Positions 9,269-17,277 of a DNA stretch of 64,000 nt are shown one piece after another. Numbering within the stretch: the stretch's first letter is position 1; each line of letters begins with the position of its first letter. Made by a program: the position numbers and the translations under genes. This stretch comes from Azospirillum sp. TSO22-1 (GTDB lineage Bacteria > Pseudomonadota > Alphaproteobacteria > Azospirillales > Azospirillaceae), in assembly GCF_003116015.1 (NCBI RefSeq), contig NZ_LGQZ01000077.1, forward strand, positions 1 to 64,000, given 5' to 3'. The notes under the pieces are model-generated. The model did no database searches and was not told where the DNA came from. It saw only the letters and a list, made by a program, of their open reading frames with translations.

Positions 9269-9276
9269 GCGGCCAA

Positions 9277-9385
9277 TAAGCCCCTCTCCCTTGACGGGAG
9301 AGGGGTTGGGGAGAGGGTGGCGCCGCGCAGCGGCCAAGTCACCCCCTCTCCCCAAACCCCTCCCCCGCGAGGGGGGAGGGGCTTA
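9277..9385. repeat. Intergenic imperfect palindrome, family A
   Basis: The left half (9277-9319, with AGCCCCTCTCCC and GGGAGAGGGG) is nearly the inverse of the right half (9340-9385), making a long GC-rich stem-loop between the binding-protein and ATPase genes. The left half recurs almost unchanged at 53141-53185, with about 43 of 45 bases the same by eye. It may lower expression downstream or stabilise the binding-protein mRNA. Confidence 0.8.
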
Positions 9386-9399
9386 GACGGGAGACCCAC

Positions 9400-10476
9400 A
9401 TGGCAAAGGCCGACCACACGTTCGGCGAGATCCGGCTGGACCGCGTCAGCCGCGGGTTCGACGGCGTCATGGCGCTGCAGGACCTCACCCTGACGATCCG
9501 GCGCGGCGAGTTCATCGCGCTGCTCGGCCCGTCGGGCTGCGGCAAGTCGACGGCGCTCAACTGCCTCGCCGGGCTGCTGCCGCTGACCGGCGGCAGCATC
9601 TGGCTGGACGACCGCCGCATCGACGAGCTGCCGCCGGAGCGGCGCGGCTTCGGCATGGTGTTCCAGAACTACGCGCTGTTCCCGCACATGACCGTGCGCC
9701 GGAACATCGGCTTCGGCCTCGCCATGCGCGGCGTGCCCAGGCACGAGGCCGACCCGCGCATCGACGACGCGGTCCGCATGGTGCAGCTGGAGGCGCACGT
9801 CGGCAAGCTGCCCGGCCAGCTCTCCGGCGGCCAGCAGCAGCGCGTCGCCATCGCCCGCGCCATCGTCGTGCAGCCGCCGCTGGTGCTGATGGACGAGCCG
9901 CTGTCCAACCTGGACGCCCGGCTGCGCCTCGACATGCGGCACGAGATCCGCCGCATCCACAACGAGCTGGGCCGCTCCACCGTCTACGTCACCCACGACC
10001 AGGACGAGGCGCTGTCGCTGGCCGACCGCATCGTCGTGCTGCGCGACGGCCGGGTGCGCCAGATCGGCACGCCGGAGGAGCTGTACGCCCGCCCCGCCGT
10101 GCTCGACGTCGCCCGCTTCATGGGCTACCGCAACGTCTTCGAGGGGCGCGTCGAGGACGGCGGCGCCGAGCGCGCCATCGTCGTGCGCGACGGCATCCGG
10201 CTGGCCGGCACGCCGCGCGGCGCGCTCGGCTCCGGCCGGGCGTCCGTCGCCATCCGGCCGGAGGAGCTGATCCCCGGCGAGGACGGCCCCGGTGCCATCC
10301 CCGGCGTGGTCGAGAGCGTCGAGTTCGTCGGCCGCGAATACGCCGCCACCGCGCTGACCGCCGACGGGCTGCTGCTGCACTTCCGCTCGCACCAGCGCCT
10401 CTCCCTCGACGAGCCGGTGCACCTGCGGGCATCTCCCGAGCGCGTGCTGCTGTTCGCCGCCGAGGAGGGCGCATGA
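9400..10476 (+). CDS. ABC transporter ATP-binding protein
   Basis: A 358-residue ATPase of the PotA/FbpC type. Walker [10 protein letters not shown] is at 43-51, the ABC signature LSGGQQQR at 141-148, Walker B LVLMDEP at 161-167, and the switch histidine lies in [11 protein letters not shown]. The C-terminal about 110 residues form a TOBE-like regulatory domain (VAIRPEEL). GGGAG precedes the ATG. Its stop overlaps the first permease start (ATGA). It powers import of the solute bound by the upstream binding protein. Confidence 0.93.
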   Translation: MAKADHTFGEIRLDRVSRGFDGVMALQDLTLTIRRGEFIALLGPSGCGKSTALNCLAGLLPLTGGSIWLDDRRIDELPPERRGFGMVFQNYALFPHMTVRRNIGFGLAMRGVPRHEADPRIDDAVRMVQLEAHVGKLPGQLSGGQQQRVAIARAIVVQPPLVLMDEPLSNLDARLRLDMRHEIRRIHNELGRSTVYVTHDQDEALSLADRIVVLRDGRVRQIGTPEELYARPAVLDVARFMGYRNVFEGRVEDGGAERAIVVRDGIRLAGTPRGALGSGRASVAIRPEELIPGEDGPGAIPGVVESVEFVGREYAATALTADGLLLHFRSHQRLSLDEPVHLRASPERVLLFAAEEGA

Positions 10477-11384
10477 CCAGCCAGACCGCCCTCTCGGGCT
10501 CCGCCGCCGACCGGCCCAACCTGCGCCGCCGCCTCGCCGCGGCGGGGTGGGACCGCATCACCCTGCTGGTGCTGCCGGCCGCGGCCTTCGTCGTGCTGCT
10601 GTTCATCTACCCGTTCGCCTACGGGCTGGTGCTGTCGTTCCAGCCGGCGGCGGGCGGACTGTTCGCCAACTACGCCAAGTTCTTCAGCGACCCGTACCTG
10701 TACGACACCATCGGCACCACCATGTGGCTGGGCCTGCCGGCGACGCTGATCAACATGGCGCTGGCGCTGCCCATCGCCTTCCAGGTCCGGCACTTCCGCT
10801 GGCAGCGGATCCTCACCACCATCCTGGTGATCCCGATCACGCTGGGCACCGTGCTGGTCGCCGAGGGGCTGCTGACCTACCTGGGGCCGCAGGGCTGGCT
10901 GAACCGCACGCTGATCGAGCTGGGCGTCATCGGCTCGCCGGTGCGCCTCATCCACAACTACTGGGGCGTCTTCCTGTCGCTGGTGATCACCGGCTTCCCG
11001 TTCGTCTTCCTGCTGACGCTGTCCTACGTCACCGGCATCGACCCGGCGCTGCCGCAGGCGGCGGCGACGCTGGGCGCCGGGCCGGCCTCGCGCTTCCGCC
11101 ACATCTTCCTGCCGCTGCTGGTCCCCGGGTTGGCCGTCGCGTTCTGCCTCGCCTTCGTGCAGGCGTTCTCGGTGTTCCCGTCGGCGGTGCTGCTGGGCGC
11201 GCCCGCCGGCCCGACCCGCGTCATCTCCATCGCCGCCTACCAGGCCGCGTTCGAGCAGTACGACCACTCCATGGCCTCGGCCATCGCCATGATCATGGGC
11301 GCGGTGCAGCTGGTCGTCGTCGTGGCGGTGCTCGGCGCCCGCACCCTCTTCTACCGCGGCCCGATGGGCAGCGGGAAAGGCTGA
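10473..11384 (+). CDS. ABC transporter permease, first subunit
   Basis: A 303-residue inner-membrane subunit with about six helices; helix 1 is VLPAAAFVVLLFIYPFAYGL. The cytoplasmic coupling (EAA) loop appears around AAATLGAGPASRFRHIFLPL, the standard contact with the ATPase. Start ATG overlaps the ATPase stop. The second permease begins four bases after the stop. Both belong to the PotB/PotC-like BPD class, forming a heterodimeric channel. Confidence 0.9.
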   Translation: MTSQTALSGSAADRPNLRRRLAAAGWDRITLLVLPAAAFVVLLFIYPFAYGLVLSFQPAAGGLFANYAKFFSDPYLYDTIGTTMWLGLPATLINMALALPIAFQVRHFRWQRILTTILVIPITLGTVLVAEGLLTYLGPQGWLNRTLIELGVIGSPVRLIHNYWGVFLSLVITGFPFVFLLTLSYVTGIDPALPQAAATLGAGPASRFRHIFLPLLVPGLAVAFCLAFVQAFSVFPSAVLLGAPAGPTRVISIAAYQAAFEQYDHSMASAIAMIMGAVQLVVVVAVLGARTLFYRGPMGSGKG

Positions 11385-11388
11385 TCCC

Positions 11389-12225
11389 ATGCGCAGCGTC
11401 GACAGTCTGCCCGCGAAGCTGTGGAACAGCCTGATCTGGCTGGTCATCGGCTTCTTCCTGCTGAACCTCTTCGGCCTGATCTCGGCGGTGGGGGTGAACT
11501 CCTTCGCCACGCGCTGGCTCGGCACATGGTTCCCGGCCGGCTACACCACGCGCTGGTACTTCTCGGCGTGGGACGAGTTCCAGCTCTGGGACGTGCTGCT
11601 GGTCACCATGGAGGTGGTGCTGGCGGTGGTCGTGCTCTCCCTGCTGCTCGGCGTGCCGGCCGCCTACGCGCTGGCCCGGCGCGAATTCAGCGGCAAGAAG
11701 CTGCTGACCCTGCTGTTCGTGCTGCCGCTGCTGGTGCCGCCGATCACCTACGGCATCCCGCTGGCCACCGTGCTCTACCAGGTGCACCTCGCCGGCACCA
11801 TGACCGGCGTGATCCTGGCCAACCTCGTGCCCACCGTGCCCTTCGTCATCCTGGTGATGACCCCATTCATCGAGCAGATCGACCCCAGGCTGGAATCGGC
11901 GGCCCGCGTCTTCGGCGCCAACACCTTCAAGGTGTTCGCCTACGTGCTGGTGCCGCTGCTGGCGCCGGGCATGCTGGCGGCCGGCCTCCTGGTGCTGGTG
12001 CGCACGGTGGCCATGTTCGAGCTGACCTTCCTGACCGCCGGCCCCAGCAGCCAGACGCTGGTGGTGGCCTTGTACTACTCGGTGTTCGCCGCCGGCGTGC
12101 GCGCCGGGCAGTCGGTGGATGCCATGGCGATGATCTACATGGCGACGACGCTGATCTGGCTGTTCATCGCGCTGCGCTTCGTCGATCCGACGCAGCTCGT
12201 CACCCGCGTCAAGAAGACCTCCTGA
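11389..12225 (+). CDS. ABC transporter permease, second subunit
   Basis: A 278-residue PotC-like permease with six predicted helices. The EAA coupling motif is ESAARVFGANTFKVFAYVLVPLL read in part (about 165-185). An N-terminal hydrophobic segment (IWLVIGFFLLNLFGLISAV) leads into the BPD domain. It pairs with the gene just upstream. A GntR gene starts 13 bases after the stop, after a GAGGGGAG ribosome-binding site at the end of this gene, so the transport and regulator genes form one operon. Confidence 0.9.
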   Translation: MRSVDSLPAKLWNSLIWLVIGFFLLNLFGLISAVGVNSFATRWLGTWFPAGYTTRWYFSAWDEFQLWDVLLVTMEVVLAVVVLSLLLGVPAAYALARREFSGKKLLTLLFVLPLLVPPITYGIPLATVLYQVHLAGTMTGVILANLVPTVPFVILVMTPFIEQIDPRLESAARVFGANTFKVFAYVLVPLLAPGMLAAGLLVLVRTVAMFELTFLTAGPSSQTLVVALYYSVFAAGVRAGQSVDAMAMIYMATTLIWLFIALRFVDPTQLVTRVKKTS

Positions 12226-12238
12226 GGGGAGCCGACCC

Positions 12239-12934
12239 ATGCCCTTCCAGGCCATCGAGAGCCAACGCCTCTACCAGCAGATCGCCGGGCAGATCGGCGC
12301 CCTGATCCGCCGGGGCGAGTTCGCCCCCGGCGACCGCCTGCCGCCGGAACGCGACCTCGCCCGCAGCCTGGGCGTCAGCCGCCCGGTGCTGCGCGAGGCG
12401 ATGGTGGCGCTGGAGATCGCCGGACTGGTCGAGGTGCGCACCGGCTCCGGCATCTACGTCCAGCCGCCGCAGGACTCCGAGGCGCCGCCCGACCCGACGC
12501 AGAACCCCCTCGACCTGATCCGCGCCCGCCGGATGATCGAGGGCGAGATCGCCGCCGCCGCCGCCGGGAACGCCACGGCGGAGGATCTGGCCGGCATCGC
12601 CGGGGCCATGGCGATGATCGAGGCGGCGGTGGCCGACGGGCGGGACACCCTGCAGTCCGACCGGTTGTTCCACGTGCGCATCGCCGCGGCGACCGGCAAC
12701 CCGGTGCTGGTGTCGGTGATCGAGGAGCTGTGGGCGCGCATGATGGCCGCCCCGGTGTTCGTCACGCTGCGCCGCCGCACCGGCCTGACCGACTACGAAC
12801 CCTCGATGGTCACCGACCACTCCCGCATCCTCGACGCCCTGCGCCGCCGCGACCCCGCCGCCGCCCGCGACGCCATGCACGCCCACCTCGCCCAGGTGGA
12901 GGAGGTGATGCTGTGCGGCGACAGCAGCGGCTGA
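12239..12934 (+). CDS. GntR/FadR-subfamily regulator, UxuR-like
   Basis: A 231-residue regulator. The N-terminal winged helix (about 1-75) has the GntR hallmark GDRLPPERDLARSLGVSRPV and LREAMVALEIAGLVEVRTGSG. The C-terminal all-helical FCD domain (about 85-225) carries metal- and effector-binding candidates D143 and H147 (DRLFHVRIA) and a histidine in VTDHSRIL. UxuR/ExuR belong to this subfamily. Sitting between a transporter and uxuA, it probably represses the hexuronate operon until a uronate or mannonate binds. That role is inferred from context. Confidence 0.88.
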   Translation: MPFQAIESQRLYQQIAGQIGALIRRGEFAPGDRLPPERDLARSLGVSRPVLREAMVALEIAGLVEVRTGSGIYVQPPQDSEAPPDPTQNPLDLIRARRMIEGEIAAAAAGNATAEDLAGIAGAMAMIEAAVADGRDTLQSDRLFHVRIAAATGNPVLVSVIEELWARMMAAPVFVTLRRRTGLTDYEPSMVTDHSRILDALRRRDPAAARDAMHAHLAQVEEVMLCGDSSG

Positions 12935-12956
12935 CCCTTCAAGGAGACTTGCCATC

Positions 12957-14153
12957 ATGGAACAGACCTGGCGCTGGTTCGGCCCGAACGACGTGATCCA
13001 GCTCAACCACATCCGGCAGGCGGGCGCCACCGGCGTCGTCAACGCGCTGCACGAGATCCCCTACGGCGTCGTCTGGCCGGTGGCGGAGATCGAGAAGCGC
13101 AAGGCGATGATCGAGGGCGACAAGAGCCTCGACCTGCGCTGGAGCGTGGTGGAGAGCCTGCCGATCCACGAGGACATCAAGATCGGCGAAGGCGACCTGA
13201 CGCCGCTGTTCGACAACTACCGCCAGTCGATGCGCAACCTCGCGCAGTGCGGCGTCACGATGATCTGCTACAACTTCATGCCGGTGCTGGACTGGACGCG
13301 CACCGACCTGCGCGCGCCCTTGCCCGGCGGCGGCACGGCGCTGCGCTTCAACGCCTTCGAGCACGCCGCCTTCGACGTCCACATGCTGGAGCGCCCGGGC
13401 GCCGAGGCCGACCACAAGCCCGAGGTGCTGGCCCGCGCCAGGGCGTGGTTCGACAAGGCCTCGGAAAGCGACAAGAAACAACTGCTGTCCAACATCATGT
13501 CCGGCCTGCCCGGCGCCTTCGACCGCTACGACATCCCCGGCCTGCGCCGGATGATCGCGCGCTTCAAGGGCATGGACGCCGCCGGCCTGCGCGAGCGCCT
13601 CGCCCGCTTCCTGCGCGAGGTGATCCCGACCGCCGAGGAGGTCGGCATCCGCATGGGCATCCACCCCGACGACCCGCCGCGCCCGCTGTTCGGCCTGCCG
13701 CGCGTGGTCAGCACCGAGGACGACCTTGCCCACCTGCTGGACGCCGTGAAATCGGAGGCCAACGGCCTGACCTTCTGCACCGGCTCGCTGGGCGCCGGGG
13801 TGAACAACGACGTGCCGGCGATGGCCAAGCGCTTCGCCGACCGCGTCCACTTCGTCCACCTGCGCAACGTGACGAAGGAGCCGGACGGCTCCTTCCAGGA
13901 GGCCGAGCACCTGGGCGGCGACGTCGACATGGTGTCGGTGGTCACGACGATGCTGGAGGAGCAGAAGCGCCGCAAGGACGCCGGCGACCCGCGCTGGCGC
14001 CTGCCCTTCCGCCCCGACCACGGCCACGAGCTGCTGGACGACGTCGGCAAGAAGACCCACCCCGGCTACCCTGCCATCGGCCGCCTGAAGGGCTTGGCGG
14101 AGATCCGCGGCGTGATGACCGCCGTGGCCAGCATAAAGGGGCTGCCGGTGTAA
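12957..14153 (+). CDS. uxuA: Mannonate dehydratase
   Basis: A 398-residue TIM-barrel dehydratase, close to the about 394 residues of known UxuA. Typical segments are WRWFGPNDVIQLNHIRQAGA, ALHEIPYGVVWP, NFMPVLDWTRTDL, GIHPDDPPRPLFGLPRVVS (substrate- and metal-binding His and Asp), VHFVHLRNVTKE and RPDHGHELLDD. It turns D-mannonate into 2-keto-3-deoxygluconate. A clear AAGGAG Shine-Dalgarno precedes the ATG. It ends the transporter/regulator operon and supplies the step after UxuB, encoded about 11 kb upstream. Confidence 0.95.
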   Translation: MEQTWRWFGPNDVIQLNHIRQAGATGVVNALHEIPYGVVWPVAEIEKRKAMIEGDKSLDLRWSVVESLPIHEDIKIGEGDLTPLFDNYRQSMRNLAQCGVTMICYNFMPVLDWTRTDLRAPLPGGGTALRFNAFEHAAFDVHMLERPGAEADHKPEVLARARAWFDKASESDKKQLLSNIMSGLPGAFDRYDIPGLRRMIARFKGMDAAGLRERLARFLREVIPTAEEVGIRMGIHPDDPPRPLFGLPRVVSTEDDLAHLLDAVKSEANGLTFCTGSLGAGVNNDVPAMAKRFADRVHFVHLRNVTKEPDGSFQEAEHLGGDVDMVSVVTTMLEEQKRRKDAGDPRWRLPFRPDHGHELLDDVGKKTHPGYPAIGRLKGLAEIRGVMTAVASIKGLPV

Positions 14154-14189
14154 GGAAGGTTGCCGTGAGTCCCCTCCCCCTGCTCCGCA

Positions 14190-14288
14190 GGGGGCGTGGA
14201 GCCGGTGCCGAAGGCAACGAGCGCCGAAGGCGATCGTAGGCGGAGCGCGGTCGCCCGACTTGCGGACGACCTGTGGTTGGGTGGGGGC
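14190..14288 (+). repeat. Dispersed intergenic repeat, family B, copy 1
   Basis: The block starting GGGGGCGTGGAGCCGGTGCC and running through GCGGTCGCCCGACTTGCG recurs in inverse orientation at 29793-29892 with only a few differences by eye over about 82 bases. It sits downstream of uxuA. A short non-autonomous or REP-like element is the simplest reading. Confidence 0.8.
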
Positions 14289-14400
14289 AACGGCCTCCCC
14301 GGCCAGCGGAAATCCTTGCTGGATTCGGCCAGCCATGCTAGGAATTAAGTCTGATACACCTTAAGGCCACCCCCCCACGAACTGAACACGCCCCGCACAC

Positions 14401-14427
14401 TGTTCCATAGTGTTCCACGGTGTTCCA
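14401..14427 (+). repeat. Three TGTTCCA direct repeats, 10-bp period
   Basis: TGTTCCA occurs at 14401, 14411 and 14421, each ten bases apart, so the copies lie on one DNA face. They are about 80 bp upstream of a possible rpoH -35 box. This looks like an array of regulator half-sites; the protein is unknown. Confidence 0.55.
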
Positions 14428-14505
14428 TCCGCCACCGGGCGAAGCCGCTGCCCCCACCCTTCCCTCCCCCCGCGGAGCGGGGGGAGGGACCCCAGGTCCG
14501 CCCCC

Positions 14506-14535
14506 TTGATTTGTAGGGCTACGGACACCAGATAA
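14506..14535 (+). promoter_or_regulatory. Possible rpoH promoter
   Basis: TTGATT (14506-14511) and AGATAA (14530-14535) are 18 bases apart. Both match the sigma-70 consensus moderately. The start codon is about 150 bases downstream. No good heat-shock (sigma-32) box is apparent. Confidence 0.3.
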
Positions 14536-14687
14536 GGGTCCTTCCCGACATCCCTTTTCCTTGACGACGGCTGGCCCCGAGCCACCCTCCGGTCCCGTGC
14601 TTCGCCCCTCTGGCCTGCAGCTGGCCATGGCGACCCGGACGGATTTTTGACGGGGCGTTTCGCAGATGTCGGATCAGGAGACGTGCA

Positions 14688-15569
14688 TTGGCCGAAACGC
14701 TGGTATCCGCCGACCCTCTGAACCTCTATCTCAAGGACGCCCGCAAGTACGAGTACCTGACCCCGGCCCGCGAGCAGGAGCTTGCCATCCGCTGGCGGGA
14801 CCATCAGGACGCGCGGGCGCTGGACGCCCTGGTGGGCAGCCACCTTCGCCTGGTGTTCAAGATGGCGAAGGGTTTCCAGGGCTACGGGCTGCCGCTGTCC
14901 GACCTCGTTGCCGAGGGCAATGTGGGGCTGATGACGGCCGCCCGCAAGTTCGACCCCGACAAGGGCTTCCGCTTCGCCACCTACGCCTCGTGGTGGGTGC
15001 GCGCGGCGATCCAGGAATACGTGCTGCACAACTGGTCGCTGGTGAAGATCGGCACCACCGCGGCGCAGAAGAAGCTGTTCTTCAGCCTGCGGCGCCTGCG
15101 CGCCCGCATGCAGGAGCTGGAGAGCGGCGACCTCTCGCCCGAGGCGGTGGCCGCCATCGCCACCGAGCTGGACGTCCCGGAGGCCGAGGTGGTCGAGATG
15201 AACCGCCGCCTGGGCAGCGACCGCTCGCTCAACGCCGCCCTGACCGAGGACGGCGACGGCGAGTGGCAGGACATGCTGGTCGATGAGCGCTCCAGCCAGG
15301 AGACGCTGCTGGCCGAGTCCGAGGAGCGCCAGCAGCGCGTGCGCTTCCTCAAGCTCGGCCTCGACGCGCTGAACGACCGCGAGCGGCAGATCCTCGTCGC
15401 CCGCCGCCTCAGCGACGAGCCGGTGACCCTGGAGGAGCTGAGCCAGCGCTTCCACGTGTCGCGCGAACGCGTCCGCCAGCTCGAGGTCCGCGCGTTCGAG
15501 AAGGTGCAGAAGGCGGTGATGGCGCAGCACCGCGCGCTGGTCACCGCCACGACGCAGCGGACGATGTAG
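14688..15569 (+). CDS. rpoH: RNA polymerase sigma-32-type factor (RpoH paralogue)
   Basis: A 293-residue group 3 sigma factor. Region 2 spans about 45-115 (DLVAEGNVGLMTAARKFDP, FATYASWWVRAAIQEYVL). The RpoH box QKKLFFSLR at 127-135, diagnostic of heat-shock sigma factors, follows. Region 4.2 is at about 235-280 (VTLEELSQRFHVSRERVRQLE). The start is TTG at 14688 with CAGGAG seven bases upstream. Alphaproteobacteria often carry several RpoH copies with partly separate stress regulons; which one this is cannot be told from this window. A LigD-type gene follows 76 bases later. Confidence 0.9.
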   Translation: MAETLVSADPLNLYLKDARKYEYLTPAREQELAIRWRDHQDARALDALVGSHLRLVFKMAKGFQGYGLPLSDLVAEGNVGLMTAARKFDPDKGFRFATYASWWVRAAIQEYVLHNWSLVKIGTTAAQKKLFFSLRRLRARMQELESGDLSPEAVAAIATELDVPEAEVVEMNRRLGSDRSLNAALTEDGDGEWQDMLVDERSSQETLLAESEERQQRVRFLKLGLDALNDRERQILVARRLSDEPVTLEELSQRFHVSRERVRQLEVRAFEKVQKAVMAQHRALVTATTQRTM

Positions 15570-15645
15570 AGCCGGGCCCTCGATCTGACCGGGGAGCGAA
15601 TGCCGTGGTGCGGCGTTCTTCCGCTGAAGCAGCTGGAGACCGCCC

Positions 15646-16497
15646 GTGCCCAAGGCCGACACCATCGACATCGCCGGAGTCACCCTCAGCCACCCCGACA
15701 AGGTGCTGTGGCCGGAGCAGGGCGTCAGCAAGCGCGACCTCGCCGCGTACTACGTCTCGATGGCCGGGCGCATCCTGCCGCACGTGGCGAACCGGCCGCT
15801 GACGCTGGTGCGCTGCCCGTCCGGCCGCCAGGGCGCCTGCTTCGTGCAGAAGCACCCCTGGCCCGGCCTGCCCAAGGCGGTGCGCCGGCTGCGCTGCGGC
15901 GACGAGGAGTGGGTGGGGGTGGACGACCTCGCCGGCATCGTCGCGCTGGTGCAGGCCGGCGTGCTGGAGCTGCACCCCTGGGGCGCCACCGCCGACGACC
16001 TGGAGCGGCCGGACCGCGTCGTCCTCGACCTCGACCCGGCCGAGGGCGTGCCGTGGGCGCGCGTGGTGGAGGGCGCGCGGACGCTGCGCACGGGTCTGGA
16101 GGGCATGGGCCTGCGCGGCTTCGTCAAGACGACCGGCGGCAAGGGCCTGCACGTGGTGCTGCCCATCGAGCCCGCCGCGGACTGGGAAGCGGCGAAGGCC
16201 TTCGCGCACGACGTGGCGGCGCGGCTGGCCGGGCGGGAGCCGGACCGCTACACCACCAACCCGCTGAAGGAGGCCCGCAAGGGACTGATCTTCCTCGACC
16301 ACCTGCGCAACAGCCGCGGCGCGACGGCGGTGGCGGCCTATTCGACGCGGGCACGGCCGGGCGCGCCGGTGGCCACGCCCCTGACGTGGGAGGAGCTGAG
16401 CGAGGATCCCCAGGTGAACCGGCGCACGCTGGCGGACCCGCCGCGGGGGGACGCGTGGGAGGGGTTCTTTTCGATGAAACAGCGGTTGCCGGGGTGA
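15646..16497 (+). CDS. LigD-type polymerase/primase domain protein, stand-alone
   Basis: A 283-residue protein equal to the archaeo-eukaryotic-primase (PolDom) module of LigD. Visible family motifs are LSHPDKVLWPEQGVSKRDLA near the start, DLDP (128-131) carrying the metal-binding aspartates, KTTGGKGLHVVLPI (161-174) and KEARKGLIFLDHLRNSRG. Such proteins insert nucleotides or ribonucleotides at breaks in non-homologous end joining. No ligase or nuclease domain is fused and no Ku gene is nearby, so partners must lie elsewhere. GTG start with GGAG upstream. It may be co-transcribed with rpoH. Confidence 0.88.
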   Translation: MPKADTIDIAGVTLSHPDKVLWPEQGVSKRDLAAYYVSMAGRILPHVANRPLTLVRCPSGRQGACFVQKHPWPGLPKAVRRLRCGDEEWVGVDDLAGIVALVQAGVLELHPWGATADDLERPDRVVLDLDPAEGVPWARVVEGARTLRTGLEGMGLRGFVKTTGGKGLHVVLPIEPAADWEAAKAFAHDVAARLAGREPDRYTTNPLKEARKGLIFLDHLRNSRGATAVAAYSTRARPGAPVATPLTWEELSEDPQVNRRTLADPPRGDAWEGFFSMKQRLPG

Positions 16498-16501
16498 CTC
16501 G

Positions 16502-16601
16502 TGCCCCCACCCCTGACCCCTCCCCCGCTTCGCAGGGGAGGGAGTCTGTCGCCGCGTTTCCCCTCCCCTGCGAAGCGGGGGAGGGGTCAGGGGTGGGGGC
16601 A
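16502..16601. repeat. Perfect 41-bp inverted repeat
   Basis: Bases 16502-16542 are the exact inverse complement of 16561-16601, with an 18-base spacer. The arms contain CCCCTCCCCCGCTTCGCAGG. It fills the gap between convergent genes, starting five bases after one stop and ending 12 before the other, so it may act as a bidirectional terminator, although there is no T run. Perfect arms suggest a recent or actively maintained element. Confidence 0.92.
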
Positions 16602-16612
16602 AGCAGCCTCCG

Positions 16613-17137
16613 CTACGCCCGCGCCCGCCTCCGCCCGTGCTCCTCGACCCGTTCCATCAGGTCCGCCACGCCCAGCGCGTCGTCGAACTCCCCCTGCTGC
16701 AGCAGGGTCCGGCCGAAGACGGCGAGCGTGCCGAGCACCGCCTCCTCGTCGGTCACGCCGTGCGCCGGGCGCTCGTCGCGGTCCACTAACAGCACACCGA
16801 GCACCGCCAGCTCCTCGGCCACCGCGTTGATCGCCCGGTCGAGCGCCGCCTCGTCGCCCGGCGGCACGGTCAAAATCGGGTGCAGCAGCGCGTCGTAGCA
16901 GAGTTCGCCCCAAGGCTCGGCCGCGTTGGGGAAGAGGGAGCAGCCGGCCACCAGCATCATGGCCCGCTCCTGCGCGCCCGACAGCTCCGGGCAGCGCGCC
17001 ATGCGGCGGCCGTTCACCAGCACGTCCCAGCCCTCGTCCGTGTCGCTGGCGACGAAGCGCAGCTCGACGCGGCGCCCGCGGCCTTCCAGGAACACCCGGC
17101 GCGGCGTCTCGAACCGCCACGTCATCGATGGTCGCAT
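16613..17137 (-). CDS. Protein of unknown function
   Basis: I do not recognise this 174-residue soluble protein. It begins MRPSMTWRFETPRRVFLEGR and contains a strand-rich first half (VELRFVASDTDEGWDVLVNG) and a helical second half ending in an Arg-rich tail. The start at 17137 has GAGGAGG just upstream, better than the Met at 17173. It lies alone, convergent with the LigD-type gene. Confidence 0.65.
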   Translation of the reverse strand: MRPSMTWRFETPRRVFLEGRGRRVELRFVASDTDEGWDVLVNGRRMARCPELSGAQERAMMLVAGCSLFPNAAEPWGELCYDALLHPILTVPPGDEAALDRAINAVAEELAVLGVLLVDRDERPAHGVTDEEAVLGTLAVFGRTLLQQGEFDDALGVADLMERVEEHGRRRARA

Positions 17138-17277
17138 GTCGCCCTCCTCGGCGCGGCAGCGCGCCCGGTTCAAAACGCCGGTGACAGGAGTGGAAGCGGT
17201 CTCGGGCGGATGGAATCCGCAGCTCTGTCAAAGCCATATGGGCGCGGTTCGCGGCGCATCAAGCGAGGCCCGCCGTC

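Larger units (their letters stand above)
14154..14687. other. Intergenic region between uxuA and rpoH
   Basis: This 534-bp stretch has no convincing gene. It holds a dispersed repeat copy (14190-14288), a GC-rich hairpin around 14464-14491 (CCCTCCCCCCGCGGAGCGGG and its inverse), three phased TGTTCCA repeats (14401-14427) and a possible rpoH promoter. Confidence 0.7.

Noticed and set aside
16501-16830. Proline/arginine-rich frames starting in the 41-bp palindrome on both strands
   Set aside because: The frames exist only because the palindrome supplies the same start on each strand; no protein features.
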